Source: Yponomeuta sedellus
Lineage: Eukaryota > Arthropoda > Insecta > Lepidoptera > Yponomeutidae
DNA length: 64,000 nucleotides
Assembly (NCBI GenBank): GCA_934045075.1
Contig: OW203724.1
Coordinates: 16,607,143 to 16,671,142, forward strand
Direction of reading: 5' to 3'
Position 1 is the first letter of the stretch; every line of letters starts with the position of its first letter. Shown here piece by piece: positions 1-11,232 of this stretch. The notes below the pieces were generated by a model, which was not told the origin of the DNA, made no database searches, and saw nothing but the letters and a program-made list of their open reading frames with translations. A program made the position numbers and the translations under genes.

Positions 1-99
1 TGATTCACTTGTTGTTTATCTTTTTGTGGCTTTACATCAAACTAACAACGTCAGCAAAGTCTCTTCTTCTTTGTCTTTGCCTCATCCCATTATTTTGGG

Positions 100-233
100 T
101 CGGCTCTCCTCGTTTTTTCGCTCCAGGATTTTCTGTCCTAGGTAGGCCCACTCGCTCAACTGGGCTCGCTCCAAATCTTTTGCTACAGTGGCCCATCAGG
201 TGGTTTGTGGACGTCCTCTACCTCTTTTAATGT
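100..233 (-). pseudogene. RTE-like LINE ORF2 C-terminal fragment
   Basis: Read on the minus strand, this stretch gives an RGRGRPQTT-type segment, an in-frame stop, then WATVAKDLERAQLSEW and more. This resembles the extreme C-terminus of RTE-like LINE ORF2 proteins, which end in a basic GRP motif followed by W-x-x-V-x-x-D. The stop codon and short length mark it as a dead 5'-truncated copy. Family assignment is by pattern only. Confidence 0.5.
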
Positions 234-254
234 TTAGGATCTATGAAAAATGAA

Positions 255-470
255 TAAATGAAAAAATTCTTTATTGCACTAAAACAGATTTGTACAAAGG
301 CGAGCTTGATCATCATCATCAACCCATTATGTCCCCACCGAGGGGCACGGGTCTTTTACCTGAGGAAGACTAGATAGTATTTTCTTCCAGCTAACCCACG
401 ATAATGCGGACAGTGGATGGGGTAGTGCCAGTAAACAATATAGTATAGTAGTGATTTATTGCATAACCTA
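255..470. repeat. Interspersed repeat fragments
   Basis: A TTCTTTATTGCAC block at about 265 resembles the antisense 3' end of Jockey-type LINEs. It is followed by a CATTATGTCCCCACCGAGGGGCACGGG-like block at about 325-355, which shares its core with the SINE-like family found at 7373, 45062 and 58826. No coding potential is seen. Confidence 0.4.
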
Positions 471-634
471 GGTTAACTAAATATTACAAATATAATTGAA
501 ATACACAAACGTATATAAAATAGCACAAAATATATAATTATTATTATATATTTACTGCAATTTACATACTAATAATCAATATTACTTACATACAATACTA
601 TAATAATATAATACTACATAGATACTGGATAACT

Positions 635-1891
635 CTATTGAAGCCCAAAGTAGTGATCGTGAACCTTACTCTTAAACACGTCTACAGATGGAGACTGGCG
701 AATGGTCTGCGTCAAAGCGTTCCACAGACGAACCGCTGTCACAGTGAAGGAATTCGAACAGCCCGCCATATTGTGCTCGGGGATATCAAGAAGTAAGTCT
801 TTGCATGAACGCTGAAGGCGTCCATGCGCGCCACGGGAAGCGAAACGTTCACGGAGATGGGGGGAGGACGGGTCATGTAGTACGCCATAGAGAAGCGTAA
901 CAATGTGAGCATTCCTACGGAAACGGATGTTTAGCCAATTTAGCTGAGTGCGTAATATGGAAACATGGTCATATTTACGGAGGCCGAAGATTTATCGGAT
1001 ACAGATATTGAGAAGGCGATCTAGTTTATCAATAAGTTCCTCAGTAAGGTCGGGATAACACACATCTGCATAGTCTATAACTGGGAGTAGCAAAGCGTTA
1101 ACCAACGCAACCTTGGCGGAATACTTCAGGAATTTCTGCATACGTTTAAGCGATTGCATGGATGCAAAGATTTTCCTACTGACCTCCGCAACGGCTTTTC
1201 CCACGATAGGTTGTCTTGTATATAGAGCCCCAGATTTTTTACTTCCCTGCAGTATGCTAATGGGATGCCATTGTAACAGACAGGTTGGAAGGTTATCTCT
1301 AACAATCCTTGACAGTCGGGTCCTACTACTCAGTATCATGACTTGCGTCTTGCTCGGATTAATCAACAGACCATACTGTTCAGTCAGTGCACTTATAGAA
1401 ATCAGATCTGTATTCATTTTTTGAACAGCAATAGGAAGAAGATCCTGCTTGAACGGCAAATAGAGCTTGAGATCGACTGCGTACAGGCGATAGGAACTGA
1501 AGTGCACTACTGATACAAGTGTATTGATGAAAACAGAAAAAAGTAACGGGGAGAGCACTCCTCCTTGCAGAACCCCAGCAGTGACGTCACACCAATCTGA
1601 GAGCACGTCATCCGCACGAATGCGCTGCTGGCAACCGTGGAGATATGAGGAAAACCACACAGTAGCTGACTCCGATATATTGAGGGATTGAAGTATGGAA
1701 AGGAGAATTTCGTAGTCAACGCAATTGAATGCACTACTGAAATCAAGCAGGGTGAGAAGAGTGAGCTGTCGATCATCCATAGCGTGACGGAAGTCGTCAG
1801 TAATTTTAATAAGAGCTGTGGATGTGCTATGGGATGGACGGAAACCAGACTGGAAGGAATTCAGGAGTTGGTTCGTGTGGAGAAAGGCCAT
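635..1891 (-). pseudogene. Jockey/CR1-like LINE reverse transcriptase, 5'-truncated
   Basis: The minus-strand frame encodes the C-terminal part of a non-LTR reverse transcriptase. Visible RT landmarks are an SGFRPSHSTSTAL block, LLDFSSAFNCVD (the catalytic-Asp region), GVLQGGVLSPLLFSVFIN, and YAVDLKLY at the polymerase core. The core should read Y-A-D-D, so the first catalytic Asp is replaced by Val. An in-frame TAA at about 990 interrupts the frame, after which the same frame continues (IFGLRKYDHVSIL...) to a natural stop at 635. The N-terminal endonuclease half is missing at the junction near 1891. About 150 bp of 3' region follow on the same strand, down to about 478. A dead LINE copy; a related 3' fragment lies at 60240-60790. 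Confidence 0.8.
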
Positions 1892-1898
1892 CTATAGG

Positions 1899-2005
1899 GC
1901 CTGTTTGACGACATGATTTTCCTCACGTCTCATCACATGTCCGTACCATCTAAGCCGTATCTCTGTGAGCTTCTCTGTAATCGGGGCCACTTTGAAACAA
2001 CTTCA
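1899..2005 (-). pseudogene. LINE ORF2 fragment, RWYGHVMRREE type
   Basis: The minus strand reads TEKLTEIRLRWYGHVMRREE then NHVVK. The R-W-x-GHV-x-R-x-E pattern is typical of the C-terminal region of RTE-like LINE ORF2 proteins. It abuts the Jockey-like LINE at 1891 in the same orientation but belongs to a different family, so one element interrupted the other or both are truncated side by side. Confidence 0.6.
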
Positions 2006-2009
2006 TCAA

Positions 2010-3745
2010 AGTAATTTTTTGAAGGATTGAAGGGACGCACTGCTGTAACAAAAAATTCCGCTGTGAAATCGTTAAGGTTTGAACCTTAACGATTTCACTA
2101 ACATAATTTACAAGTTTTAGACCTCCTTTTAAGTGCAGAACCTATGCCAGGAGATTTCGATTTTCCACGTCTATACATATTAAGTTTTTGAAAGTATAGA
2201 AATATACTATTGTATATTTTATATTGTAAAAATTCTGTATTTTGTTCGGTGATGGAACATGAAAAATACTGCAATCAACAGTCGGAAACTGATGTTTTTT
2301 CATTCAGCCTATCAAGTTCATCCCGTGAAGACTGGGACACGTCCATTACGTCCATACGTCCATTCTCCTTTGTACTTATTGTTGGGTAAAGGACCCACTT
2401 AAAACTAATGAGAAAACACAAAGTCTGTTCGCGTCAACGCCTCTCGACTTAGCAGCCGGCGCCGTTCGGGATGGGTGCATTGAGGTTTGGGGATCCCTAG
2501 ACTTCCCCGTCTATCCCCAAGAGCTCTTCCCCCAGAAAGCTACCTACCTGCAGTGCACATTCACGACACCGCGTTTTATCACCAAAATGTGTCTACTATT
2601 TTGGGCGATCCGTCGCCCGATAACAAAACACTGTCAACATTGGGAACCGTCCCTGAACTTATTTCACACTCCACACGAAGATATAAGCCCGGCAATCTAA
2701 TTGCCGCACAAAATACACGTTTCACATGCAAAAAACAAGAGGTAACGGAACATACCTTTATATGGATTTTGCGATATGTATTACTATACTCTTGCTGTAA
2801 TGAACAGCTTCGGCAAGTGCCAAACTTAGCGTTAGTAATTAAGCTGGTAACGTCAGTTTCTAATTACTCCCTCCAGACATCACCTGCGCCTGACGGCTGC
2901 GTTCCTAGTACTTCGACCATCTAACATAGATCCTTCAAATATTCCTCTTTAAGAGAACTGTACTGGTTATGATGAGGTCTTTAATAATGGTCTTCTCAGA
3001 TCAACGACCAGCTTATGAAGACCTATTGCTGGTTCGACGAGTTTTTCGTGATGGGGTAAAGAGGGGTCTTGGATTTTTGGCTATCTTAATAAGCGTGGAA
3101 GTGTCTTGAGAAATATCTTGGAGTGACAGCGTGATGATGTGTCGATGGGTGGTCATTAATAAAAGTAACTTGGATATATTTTGATATCTGTGGATAGACT
3201 CATTTTGATTTTTATCCACTAGATATATTTTTTGAGAAAGTAGTGTGATCTTCGTTTTGATGAATCGAAATCATTGCTAAAGATATTGAATGTTAATGAA
3301 ACAAAAGAACTGGGCAACTCTTTGCTTCTCACTCTATAGTATTTTCATCTACATTGAATGAACAAGAGGCAAATAATTATTTAGTCCTTTTTTAATTAAC
3401 CGTTCTGAGCTGTAAGTGTAGTGATCAATTTGCATGCGATGTTAAAATTTTCAAAAAAATATATATGGCCATTGACACTAAGTAAATGAAATTACAAATA
3501 CGTAAAAAATGTTTTTCCAAACCAGTTTAATTATGTAGATCAATAAAGGTCTATACGTGCTAACGAGTTTTTTTTATAAGTTACGTACATTCGTGAAGTT
3601 ATAATGGTAATATAACTCGTTAGCTGCAAAGGAAAGCATCGCGAGGAAACCTGAGTGTCTGTGATGTTCACATACCTCGGCGCTTGGAATGCCAAGGCAT
3701 GATGCCAAGGCATGGTGGACACGCTTGGTAACTAACCCTTCTCGC
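2010..3745. other. Intergenic DNA, no gene recognised
   Basis: Only short open frames occur, the longest being 145 codons at 2487-2924 on the plus strand. It shows no motif I recognise and no splice or promoter context. A short perfect inverted repeat (GGTTTGAACCTTAACGATTTC around 2068-2095) is the only local structure noted. Confidence 0.5.
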
Positions 3746-3749
3746 GTTT

Positions 3750-3828
3750 AGTGTACATACGTCTGTACACTAATCAGCCCGGCCGCGCGCAATCCCCCAA
3801 GCGCTTAGTGTACAGACGTATGTACACT
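3750..3828. repeat. 23-bp inverted repeat of near-palindromes
   Basis: AGTGTACATACGTCTGTACA then CTA (3750-3772) is repeated exactly as its reverse complement at 3806-3828, with a 33-bp GC-rich spacer. Each arm is itself nearly palindromic (AGTGTACA/TGTACACT). It could be the ends of a very small MITE or a paired protein-binding site. Confidence 0.6.
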
Positions 3829-4401
3829 ATGCAACGCTCAGATTGGACTCTTTTTATCTATGCTCTGTGCATTCTCTATGGACAATATCTGTTGTTTTAT
3901 TGGCCAATGGTTAGTAAGGATTACTTTCGCCAACCAATCAAATGACGTGACGTGGAAAAAAATTGAATTATCATCGAAACCACATGAGCTTGCTAGGTCA
4001 GACGCCATTTTGCGTTTTCGTCGTGAGTTGCTCCGCTCGCTAAAGTTTTATAAGTTATTTAGAGAAGGCAACGCTGCGTATTTGTTCATGTGTTATATAT
4101 CAAATTACTGGGAAAAGTGTGTAGATTATGATTCAAATAATAGTTTCGTTGTATTTGATGGAAAAGAAAGTGAAAAAAGCCTCGAACTTTTAGCCCGGAT
4201 TGTGCCGCTTGTATGGGCGGTCAGTGTCATTTTACCTCTTCCTGGTAATTATTCATTTATAGCTTTATTTTGGTGAATTAGAGTATGAAAATTGTGTAAA
4301 CAGTAATAGATAATATGCAGATCATATTATAAGTGTTAGTTCAGTGCTAGTGAATGAGTAATTAGTGAAAATAGTGAGACAAAGTTCAAAGTAGTGTCAA
4401 A

Positions 4402-4443
4402 ATGGCGTGGATAGTGAAATTCATCTCGTCATTTGAATATCAT
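4402..4443 (+). CDS. Possible first coding exon of a host gene
   Basis: An ATG in good context (CAAAATGG) opens 14 codons, MAWIVKFISSFEYH, directly followed by a consensus splice donor, GTAAGT. The upstream 60 bp (AGTGAAAATAGTGAG...) look like an insect 5' untranslated leader. No downstream exon is recognised inside the window. This is a weak gene-structure inference from one start and one donor, and no product can be named. Chance occurrence is quite possible. Confidence 0.22.
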
Positions 4444-5800
4444 GTAAGTTTATTGATAATTTTATTAGCATTACAAGTATAATAACCGGATAGGGAATTT
4501 TATGCAGATTGTAGTGATATATAACACTTATTGAATAATTACGTAGTACTTTCTCTAATTTGAGAAATGCGGAACTGTGTTCACAAAAAAGATGCAAAAA
4601 AATGGCGGTGCGAAATGACCCTGCACTATGCGGTACCTTTGAACTTTCTTTTTTCCGAGCGCGGGTGGCGCTAGAAGGGCTAACCCTATACCCGACAGAA
4701 AGCCTGTGCCGGCAGTGGGATCTATATAGGCTGCATAATATACAAGGGCTTACTCCTTAATAATCTGACTAGAAACTTTTAAAAGTCACAATCAATAGAA
4801 AAAAATTCTACACTTATTCTAGCGCACCTAAAGACGTCACGGTCTTAAACAAAGGTTTAACCCTCCAAATTGAATAAAACTTGGAATGGAAAAAGGTCCA
4901 GAGATTGGCATGGCATTATATTTTATTAAATGCCAATTTTCCAAATATACAAAGGCTTTGAGAGGAGGCCAATCAAATAATCATACGGTTGAACGACGCA
5001 GAGAAGATTCTAATCGGATTTCATGCTACCTTGTCAATGACTGAGAGTTTTCAGTAATTGTTAATTAGTATTAAACAAAATTATAAGAGCTTATTTGGGC
5101 TTAGAGACGATGCTAAGACGTGGCTTAATTATTTAACGGTATTAACGGTGAAGGTGTTAGTAAAGTCGTGTAAAAATACATAATTTTTCAAGTATAAGTA
5201 CGGATTTTGATTTAAATAACTTAAACACAATAATAAAAATTGCAAACAATTTATATCTTTTATTCTTTAAAATTTTACCTACTTATTTTCTCTACGCAAT
5301 CTGATTAAATGTTTCACAAAAAGGCCTAAACTAAAAGAAATGAAAAGAAACGCAAAACTTTGTCAATACTTGCCTCTAATACAGTTGCGTCCACAGAGGC
5401 GTTCTAAAGGTAATTCTACACTTACGTCGTAAATACCAAGAGTTAACGCGAATATAGACATTATAGACACTCTTATTCTCCATTCCGAGTTAGTTGGTAA
5501 CGTTCATTTTAAAGGTTCCGCGGTCGCGAAATTTCAGAAAAAAATGTAAAGGTTGCACAGTGAATTTTTACACTGCATTGCAAAGTCGTCCTTAATGTCT
5601 TGATTATAGTTCACGCATGTAGGTTTATGTGCCCTTAACAGGAAGGGAAGAACGCATGAACATCATGTATCTTATCATAAAGTAAGGCACAAAAAAACGT
5701 TTGAAGCGACTTCATTAGACATCAATAATAATAATAATAATATTGGCCTTTTTGCATGTACTTAATGCGATGATTTATACAGCGTCCAGTGATATCTTCA
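4444..5800. other. Intergenic DNA, no gene recognised
   Basis: AT-rich sequence with only short frames. A short (AAT)n run lies near 5726-5745. If the exon at 4402 is real, this would be the start of its first intron. Confidence 0.4.
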
Positions 5801-5801
5801 C

Positions 5802-6140
5802 TCACACTAGATGGGTGAAGAGACCACTCCGACGCTGTAGTGCCTGGGATATGGTTTTATAGATGGTGTAGGCTTGCCCAGCACCTATACCATCCTGACA
5901 GCTTAGTCGGCCTAGCCCACAGGAAAGACTAGTCAATACGTGCGGAGCCAACCAAGCCGCGGGTTTCCTCACGGTGTTTTCCTTCACCGTTAGCGTGTGG
6001 TATTGCGACTACAAATTCGCAAATGTACGTAACTTTGAAATTAAACAACGTCATTGGTACATGCCCGCACTCGGGATCGAACCTGGGGCTCTCGCTTGCC
6101 AGTCTATGGTTCTACCCACTTAGCTACCACCGCTCAAAAT
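5802..6140. repeat. tRNA-related SINE, TTTCCTTCACCG family, with preceding block
   Basis: The segment from about 5943 contains GTTTTCCTTCACCGTTAGCG, GTGGTATTGC, CATTGGTACATGCC and a reversed tRNA-like B box (GGGATCGAACC), ending ACCACCGCTCA. The same order recurs at 16405-16735, 18150-18320 and 47233-47475, so this is a dispersed family. Confidence 0.7.
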
Positions 6141-6356
6141 ACGTCACCTTGATCTTAATAGATTTTGACGTACCCTCATCATCCATCACAATTTCAATTT
6201 TTCTTGTCACTTGTAGTTTATTTTTGTGTTCTAATAATGCACACTGAAGGCGCTAGGCGGCGCTAACTAGCGCCACAAATGGGGTAAAAATCGTATTTTC
6301 CCTTACGACGCGTCCTTGGAGAAAGTGGACACTATAAACTTTTTGAAAACCTATTA

Positions 6357-6545
6357 AGAGGCTAAAAATTCCGCCCATACCGGGACTCGAACCCGCGACT
6401 TCTGGCTCGCGCTCGCGAAGAGCGCTTTCCCAACTGAGTTAATGGGCAAGTGCCGGCATCAGCGAAATTTCGAACCTCTTTACAATATTCACTGTATTAT
6501 TTACAGGCAGCGACACGCACGGGTTAGTGCATCAAAAATAATATA
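6357..6545 (-). repeat. tRNA-derived SINE, AGGCTAAAAATTCC family
   Basis: The minus strand shows a tRNA-like head with an A box in TTAACTCAGTTGG and a B box GGGTTCGAGTCCC, embedded in a longer conserved unit (AGGCTAAAAATTCC, GAACCTCTTTACA, GGCAGCGACA, GGTTAGTGCAT). Other copies are at 11018, 16818, 18056, 46459, 61740 and 63134. Confidence 0.8.
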
Positions 6546-6576
6546 ATCATAAGCCTTAATAAGTAACCTCTTTTTA

Positions 6577-6705
6577 TAACCTACTGTGAAGAACCTAAGT
6601 TCAAAAATCTTGGACTTTAAAGCAGTTTTACCAAAAAACGCCATATTTAGCGGAAATCGATTAAAGTCCTAGGTTTTTGATCTTAGGTTCTAGACTGCAG
6701 GTAAT
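6577..6705. mobile_element. Small inverted-repeat element (MITE-like)
   Basis: GAACCTAAGTTCAAAAATCT... at 6591-6620 is matched, as reverse complement with a few mismatches, by the segment 6663-6691. Weaker complementarity extends to about 6577 and 6705. No coding potential. No convincing target duplication was found. Confidence 0.5.
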
Positions 6706-6711
6706 AAAAAT

Positions 6712-6810
6712 AGTTAGTTATATATTAAGCGGGTCAAATCGCGATTATTTATTAGGTAAAACGTAATAAATAATAAGTTATCGCAATTTGACCCGTTTTA
6801 TACATAACTA
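6712..6810. mobile_element. Foldback MITE-like element, GGGTCAAATCGCGATT arms
   Basis: The arm TATATTAAGCGGGTCAAATC... is mirrored by ...GATTTG-like GCAATTTGACCCG TTTTATACATAA, around a GTAAAACGT centre. A longer relative occurs at 18345-18520 and a fragment at about 62670-62712, which supports a mobile family. Confidence 0.55.
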
Positions 6811-6984
6811 TGTATGATTATCGCGAATCATTAAGAAATACTAATAAAAATTGTTGTCACAGTTGTCAAGATTTATAATTTTCACTTTTTGAAAAAAACA
6901 AAACGTATTATAAAACAAGTTATGATTTTAAATCTATTGGTGGCGTTAGTAAGCATCGCACAGCGTACTTATCTGAAAGATAAG

Positions 6985-7330
6985 ATAAGAATATTCTTTA
7001 TTGTACACCAAGGCGCATTAAGTACTACGCGTTCACGGCGCGGGTTCTCGCCGTGACCTCACAGCTAGAATGTGGAGCGACCTTAACGTTCTCCCGTGAG
7101 CGCTTGAAACATTCAAACTTCGCAGACAAATTCGATCTGTGCGAAACCATCGCTGTGCGTTGTTTTGCATACCGTGCCGATACACGTCGGTGTACTATGC
7201 AAGCGCCCACGGCAACGTTTACTATGCGCTCCAAACGAGTAAAAATTTTGAACATAAATTTGAACGGGTTTTGCAATAAAATAATAATAAAATCAATACA
7301 ACTTCGAAAATATTGCTTATTTTAAAAACT
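6985..7330. other. GC-richer block with overlapping open frames, unassigned
   Basis: Both strands stay open for over 80 codons across 7025-7325. GC content is higher than in the flanks, and the block begins with an ATTCTTTATTGTACACCAAGG segment like antisense LINE 3' ends. I recognise no domain. It may be an unlabelled repeat fragment or a decayed exon. Confidence 0.3.
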
Positions 7331-7372
7331 GTTGATAAGTTTTAATTATGATATATAAGAGTTATATAAGAT

Positions 7373-7715
7373 ATCAACTCTTGTATGTCCCCACTGCTAG
7401 GGCACGCGTCTCTTCGTGCATCGAAGGAAGGTTAGTTCATACTCCATCACGGGGGCCAGGTCCGGGTTGCTGGGGGATTGCAAGACAGTGGCGGGCCTTA
7501 CTGTCAGAAGCTATCAAGCCACCCATACGGCCTCTGACAAGGCTTAGCGACTGCCATTACATGACAGCCAGCACCAACGGCTTAACGTGCCTTGCGAATC
7601 GGAGCATGGAAACGCTCCGAAAAAATGCCACTAGCGGTAGTGACGGGACGCTCAGCCATCCTGCACTACCACCAAAAGAAGTCTAGAACGTGTGAACGAT
7701 TGACACCTACCACCT
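7373..7715 (+). repeat. Lepidopteran SINE-like repeat, copy 1
   Basis: Starts with a TGTATGTCCCCACTGCTAGG block, then GGAAGGTTAG, TGGCGGGCCTTACTGTCAGAA, ATCAAGCC, CCATTACATGACAGCC and ACGGCTTAACGTGCCTTGC. Seven copies of this roughly 300-bp unit occur in the window in both orientations. Not protein-coding. Confidence 0.8.
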
Positions 7716-7725
7716 GACTGATATC

Positions 7726-8050
7726 AACCCTTGGTATGTCCCCACTGCTGGGGCACGGGTCTCTTCATGCATCGCAGGAAGGTTAGGCCATACTCCATCA
7801 TGGAAGCCAAGTCCGGGTTGGTGGGGGATTGCAAGACATTGGCGGGCCTTACTGTCAGAAGTTATCATGCCGCCCATACAGCCTCTGACATGTCTTAACG
7901 ACTGCCACTACATGACAGCCGGCACTGCCTTGCGAAGTAAGGAAGCGCTCGTAACAATGCCACTGGCGGTATCACGGGACGGTCACCCATCCAACACCTG
8001 TTGTTATTTAACCCGTGGCGTTAATCCAATCACTCCACCTGATTATTAAT
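7726..8050 (+). repeat. Lepidopteran SINE-like repeat, copy 2 (tandem with copy 1)
   Basis: A second copy of the same unit follows copy 1 head-to-tail, with a small internal deletion after GACAGCCGGCACTGCC. It ends near GATTATTAATACTACTACCT. Confidence 0.8.
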
Positions 8051-8638
8051 ACTACTACCTGATTATGAATAACAAATCCCATGCGGGAGTCTCATTTAAG
8101 TCAGATGTCACAGCAAGAAAAACTCATTTCAGCAGACGACGCGTAATATAACTGCCCTTCTATGTGTTTGCACGTTTCATCGACCCGCCCCCGATACAAT
8201 ACGAGTATGAATATGTGAAAAGCACTTCAAACTTTGAGAGTCGGCTTATAAAATCTACGCTGTTGTGTTCGTGTGGAAACAGAATCAAACTCCTTCGTAA
8301 ATGCACCTGTGAATTTTGAATTTTAAACGTACAATGGAAAACGGTGATCAAAGAGATCGGTGAAGGTACAAACAGATTTATAAAATACTTACAACGTGAT
8401 AAAACCTGGTGAAGGAAGGTATTTATTTTCTTCTTATTTAATCTATAGTCACCCAATGCTGAGTCTCGCTATCTTCTATTGCATGCCATTTATTTTGGTT
8501 TTGAGCTTTTCGAATCCAGTCTTTTCCTGCCACTTTGTCCAAGTCGTCAGTCCATTTCATTGGTTGCCGGCCCACATCTATCTTACTTTTTTGTTTATTC
8601 GGAAACAAAGTTAATATGTACTTAATAACAAATGAATA

Positions 8639-8887
8639 GTCCCGTGACTACCGCTAGTGGCATTTTGTCCAAGCGCTTCCGTGCTTTGAAAGGCACGTTA
8701 TATAATGGCAGTCGTTAAGCCATGTCAGAGGACTTATGATCGGCTTGATAGCTTCTGACAGTAAGGCCCGCCACTGTTTACAATTCTCCACCAACCGAAC
8801 TTGGCCCGCGTGCTGGCGTATGGCCTAATCTTCCTGCGATGCAGAAAGAAATCTGTTCCCCAGCAGTGGCGACATACAATGGTTGAC
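8639..8887 (-). repeat. Lepidopteran SINE-like repeat, copy 3
   Basis: Reverse orientation. TCCCGTGACTACCGCTAGTG at its left end and CAGTAAGGCCCGCCACTGTT inside match the 3' half of copies 1 and 2. Confidence 0.8.
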
Positions 8888-8924
8888 AGCGAAGAAATGC
8901 AACAAGACACAAAATTATTATTAT

Positions 8925-9205
8925 GAGGTTACAAGTGTGTTTGCTGTGTGGTGTCAGCCAAGAGAATAGCACGAACCCAAATTCTTCCCGCGGGTGTCGT
9001 AAAAGGCGACTAAGGGACACAAACCGTGTGGTGGGCAGCAGCGCCCCTGCAGTACAATTCCACCAAACTGCGATCCCCAACCCGCATGCCCAGCGTGGGG
9101 ATTATGGGCATTGCCCCCCAATGATGGCACAACGTTGCGCTGTGGTGCTCATTAGGGGAGGGCTATGTCCAGCAGTGGACTAATATAACCTGAAGAAGAA
9201 GATGA
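8925..9205 (+). repeat. Interspersed repeat ending AGTGGACTAATATAACCTGAAGAAGAAG
   Basis: Contains GTGTCAGCCAAGAGAATAGC, CGCGGGTGTCGTAAAAGGCG, GGGGATTATGGGCATTGCCC and GGGGAGGGCTATGTCCAGCA, ending in (GAA)n. The same unit, full or partial, occurs at 48265, 52036, 60012 and 63352. This is the layout of a LINE or SINE 3' end. Confidence 0.75.
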
Positions 9206-9815
9206 AGAAGTGTGTTTGTTGCATTATTCTAACAAAATGACATTTCGAAGGTTCTTTGTTCGTTTCTTGCGTCAAAACGTTTCAAGAAAACAATTCTGTA
9301 GCATTTCGTAGACATTACCACAGCGATTCTATACGGGCGTCGCTTATCTTGTTTTCAATTAGGTTCTTTGTTTGTAACTAACTAGTGCCTCGGGAAAACA
9401 TGAAAACGCTCTATTTATTTTTACTCTTTGCGAAACAGCAGAAAACAATGGAAAAGGTCGCTTTCGTTTATTGCCCACCTATTTCTATTGTAGTTGTAGC
9501 AATTTTAAAAAACTGGACAAGTGCGAGTAAGACTCTCATCGTCTGGATATCGACCACTTTAACTTTTAGTTCAAAAGTATTTCCTTCAATACAAACCTAC
9601 CGTCAACATAAGTTTGTAATGTTTTATTATGTGCAAAAACAAATTGAGATTTGTTAGATTATCCATTTTACTTGCCGTAAGATCTTGCTTCTTGCCAAAT
9701 TTTATAATTCTTGTGACTATCAAAATATGCTGCATGAACAATATTAAAAATATATCGTTTGACTGCTTGAGTATTTGATAAAAAAAATACCTGATTATGT
9801 AACATTACTACCCTA
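9206..9815. other. Intergenic DNA, no gene recognised
   Basis: A 90-codon plus-strand frame at 9385-9657 is low-complexity and lacks motifs. Nothing else is seen. Confidence 0.4.
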
Positions 9816-9817
9816 CG

Positions 9818-9988
9818 TAGAAATTCGTCGAAGAACCAAGGTCGAAGACGTTGGTAAACGAATCATAAAGTAAAAGTTGAGATGAGCAGGATACTTGGCT
9901 AGAATGGAAGACGGCCGGTGGACCAGGGTGGCCAAGAAAGGAAAGGAGGTTGGTAGGCGGACCACCGACACGATGGGATCATCGTGTC
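9818..9988 (+). pseudogene. LINE ORF2 fragment, KLRWAGYLARMEDGRW type
   Basis: The plus frame reads RRTKVEDVGKRIIK, a stop, then KLRWAGYLARMEDGRWTRVA. The K-x-R-W-x-GH/Y-x-A-R-M pattern is that of RTE/R4-like LINE ORF2 C-termini. It is truncated on both sides. Confidence 0.6.
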
Positions 9989-10970
9989 GGTGGTTATCAG
10001 GCAATCGCTAAGGGATATTTTCAAGGAAATCGGAATTCTAACGCTGGCTTGCCAATATATATTCGATAACATAATGTACGTACGAAAAAACTTAACAACA
10101 TTTAAATTAAACAGGGATATCCATAACGTTAACACTAGAAACAGAAACAAAGTTGCTTTATCTAAATTCAGACTAGCCAAGGTAAATGCATCTTTTGTAG
10201 GACTAAGTGTACGTTTTTACAATAAAATTCCAAAACATTTTCTATCCCTGCCTGCAAGCAAATTTAAAAATTTCATTAAAAAGGCGCTATGTAAAAAGGC
10301 CTATTATAGAATAGATGACTTTATAAATGATGTAAGCCCTTGGCAGTAGACCAATTCCACAACGAGTAAATTAATAGTTAATTAATAAATATTTTATATG
10401 TAGCAACCGAATCACTGCAATCCTCAGTGTTAGTTATGTCATATTTTAAGTACAAACTTAAGATTCTGTACAAACAGACGACGTGATTGCATATTAGTGA
10501 ATATATCATACATTCTATAACTGAAAAAAAAAAATAATCTGCAGGTTTGCTTAAGGTCATTCGAATGGTGGCGTGGTGGCCGGGTCATCTATCTCCCTCC
10601 AAAATGGTTGAGACTGATGATTGCTGACCTCTGCGTTATGATCGTGGACGAGTGCTGTTCGTGTGTCTGGCCGCAGCACTTGTCATGTTTTCACAGCCTA
10701 TGTAAAAAAAATTAATAATGCCTTAGCATTTAAAGTTGTTAGTGGCAATCATGGAATTTTATGCGTATAGGTGGTATCTAATGTATTAGATTTAAGAGGA
10801 CTTGAGAAAAGATGGTCAGAGTGGAGTTTTTTTCCCGCTGCCTTTTTCTCCACTACATTACGGCCCGAAGGCAGCGGCTTTCACTTTCATGTTACATTGT
10901 ACTTTGACATTCAGCAAACAGAATGTAAATTCTTTACGTTGAAATAAATTGAATTGAATTTAATTGATGG
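9988..10970 (+). pseudogene. Jockey-like LINE ORF2 C-terminus with 3' region
   Basis: The frame at 9984-10349 encodes about 120 residues resembling the C-terminus of Jockey-clade LINE ORF2: SLRDIFKEIGILTL, YIFDNIMYVRKNL, then N-T-R-N-R-N and a final block with FYNKIPKHFLSLP. It ends at a natural stop after SPWQ. AT-rich 3' sequence follows and may run to the TTGAATTGAATTT motif near 10950. The RT core is absent, so this is a dead 5'-truncated copy. Confidence 0.7.
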
Positions 10971-11017
10971 TGCATTAATCGTAGTGGTATGGAAAGAAAG
11001 TTTTTTTATTATATTAT

Positions 11018-11232
11018 TTTTTTAATGCACTAACCCGTGCTAAGGACAATTTAAAAACCTACTTACGTAATACAGAGAATATTGTAAAGAGGTTCGAAAT
11101 TTCACTCATGCCGGTGAGTCACCCATTAGCTCAGTTGGAAAGAGCGAAGGCACGGATAGCTAGAGGTCACGGGTTCGAATCCCAGCATGGGTGGAATTTT
11201 AGCCTCTAAGTAGGCTTTTAAAAAGGTTTTTT
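11018..11232 (+). repeat. tRNA-derived SINE, AGGCTAAAAATTCC family
   Basis: The tRNA-like head spans about 11128-11204. CACCCAT pairs with ATGGGTG, and there is a D-arm-like TAGCTCAGTTGGAAAGAGC and a B box GGGTTCGAATCCC. It is flanked by the family-specific ACTAACCCGTGCTAAGGACA upstream and GCCTCTAAGTAGG downstream. Confidence 0.8.

Noticed and set aside
2487..2924. A 145-codon open frame
   Set aside because: No motif, codon pattern, splice signal or neighbour supports it, and similar lengths arise by chance in 64 kb.
8778..9183. Overlapping frames with CRKRRLRDTNRVVG-type content
   Set aside because: They are translations of an interspersed repeat found five times in the window.
11128..11204. 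A tRNA-gene-like cloverleaf (also at 61854-61928 and 16990-17065)
   Set aside because: The same head recurs in seven copies, always inside a longer repeat unit with constant flanks, and the anticodon loop lacks the usual T before the anticodon. It is a SINE head and not a tRNA gene.
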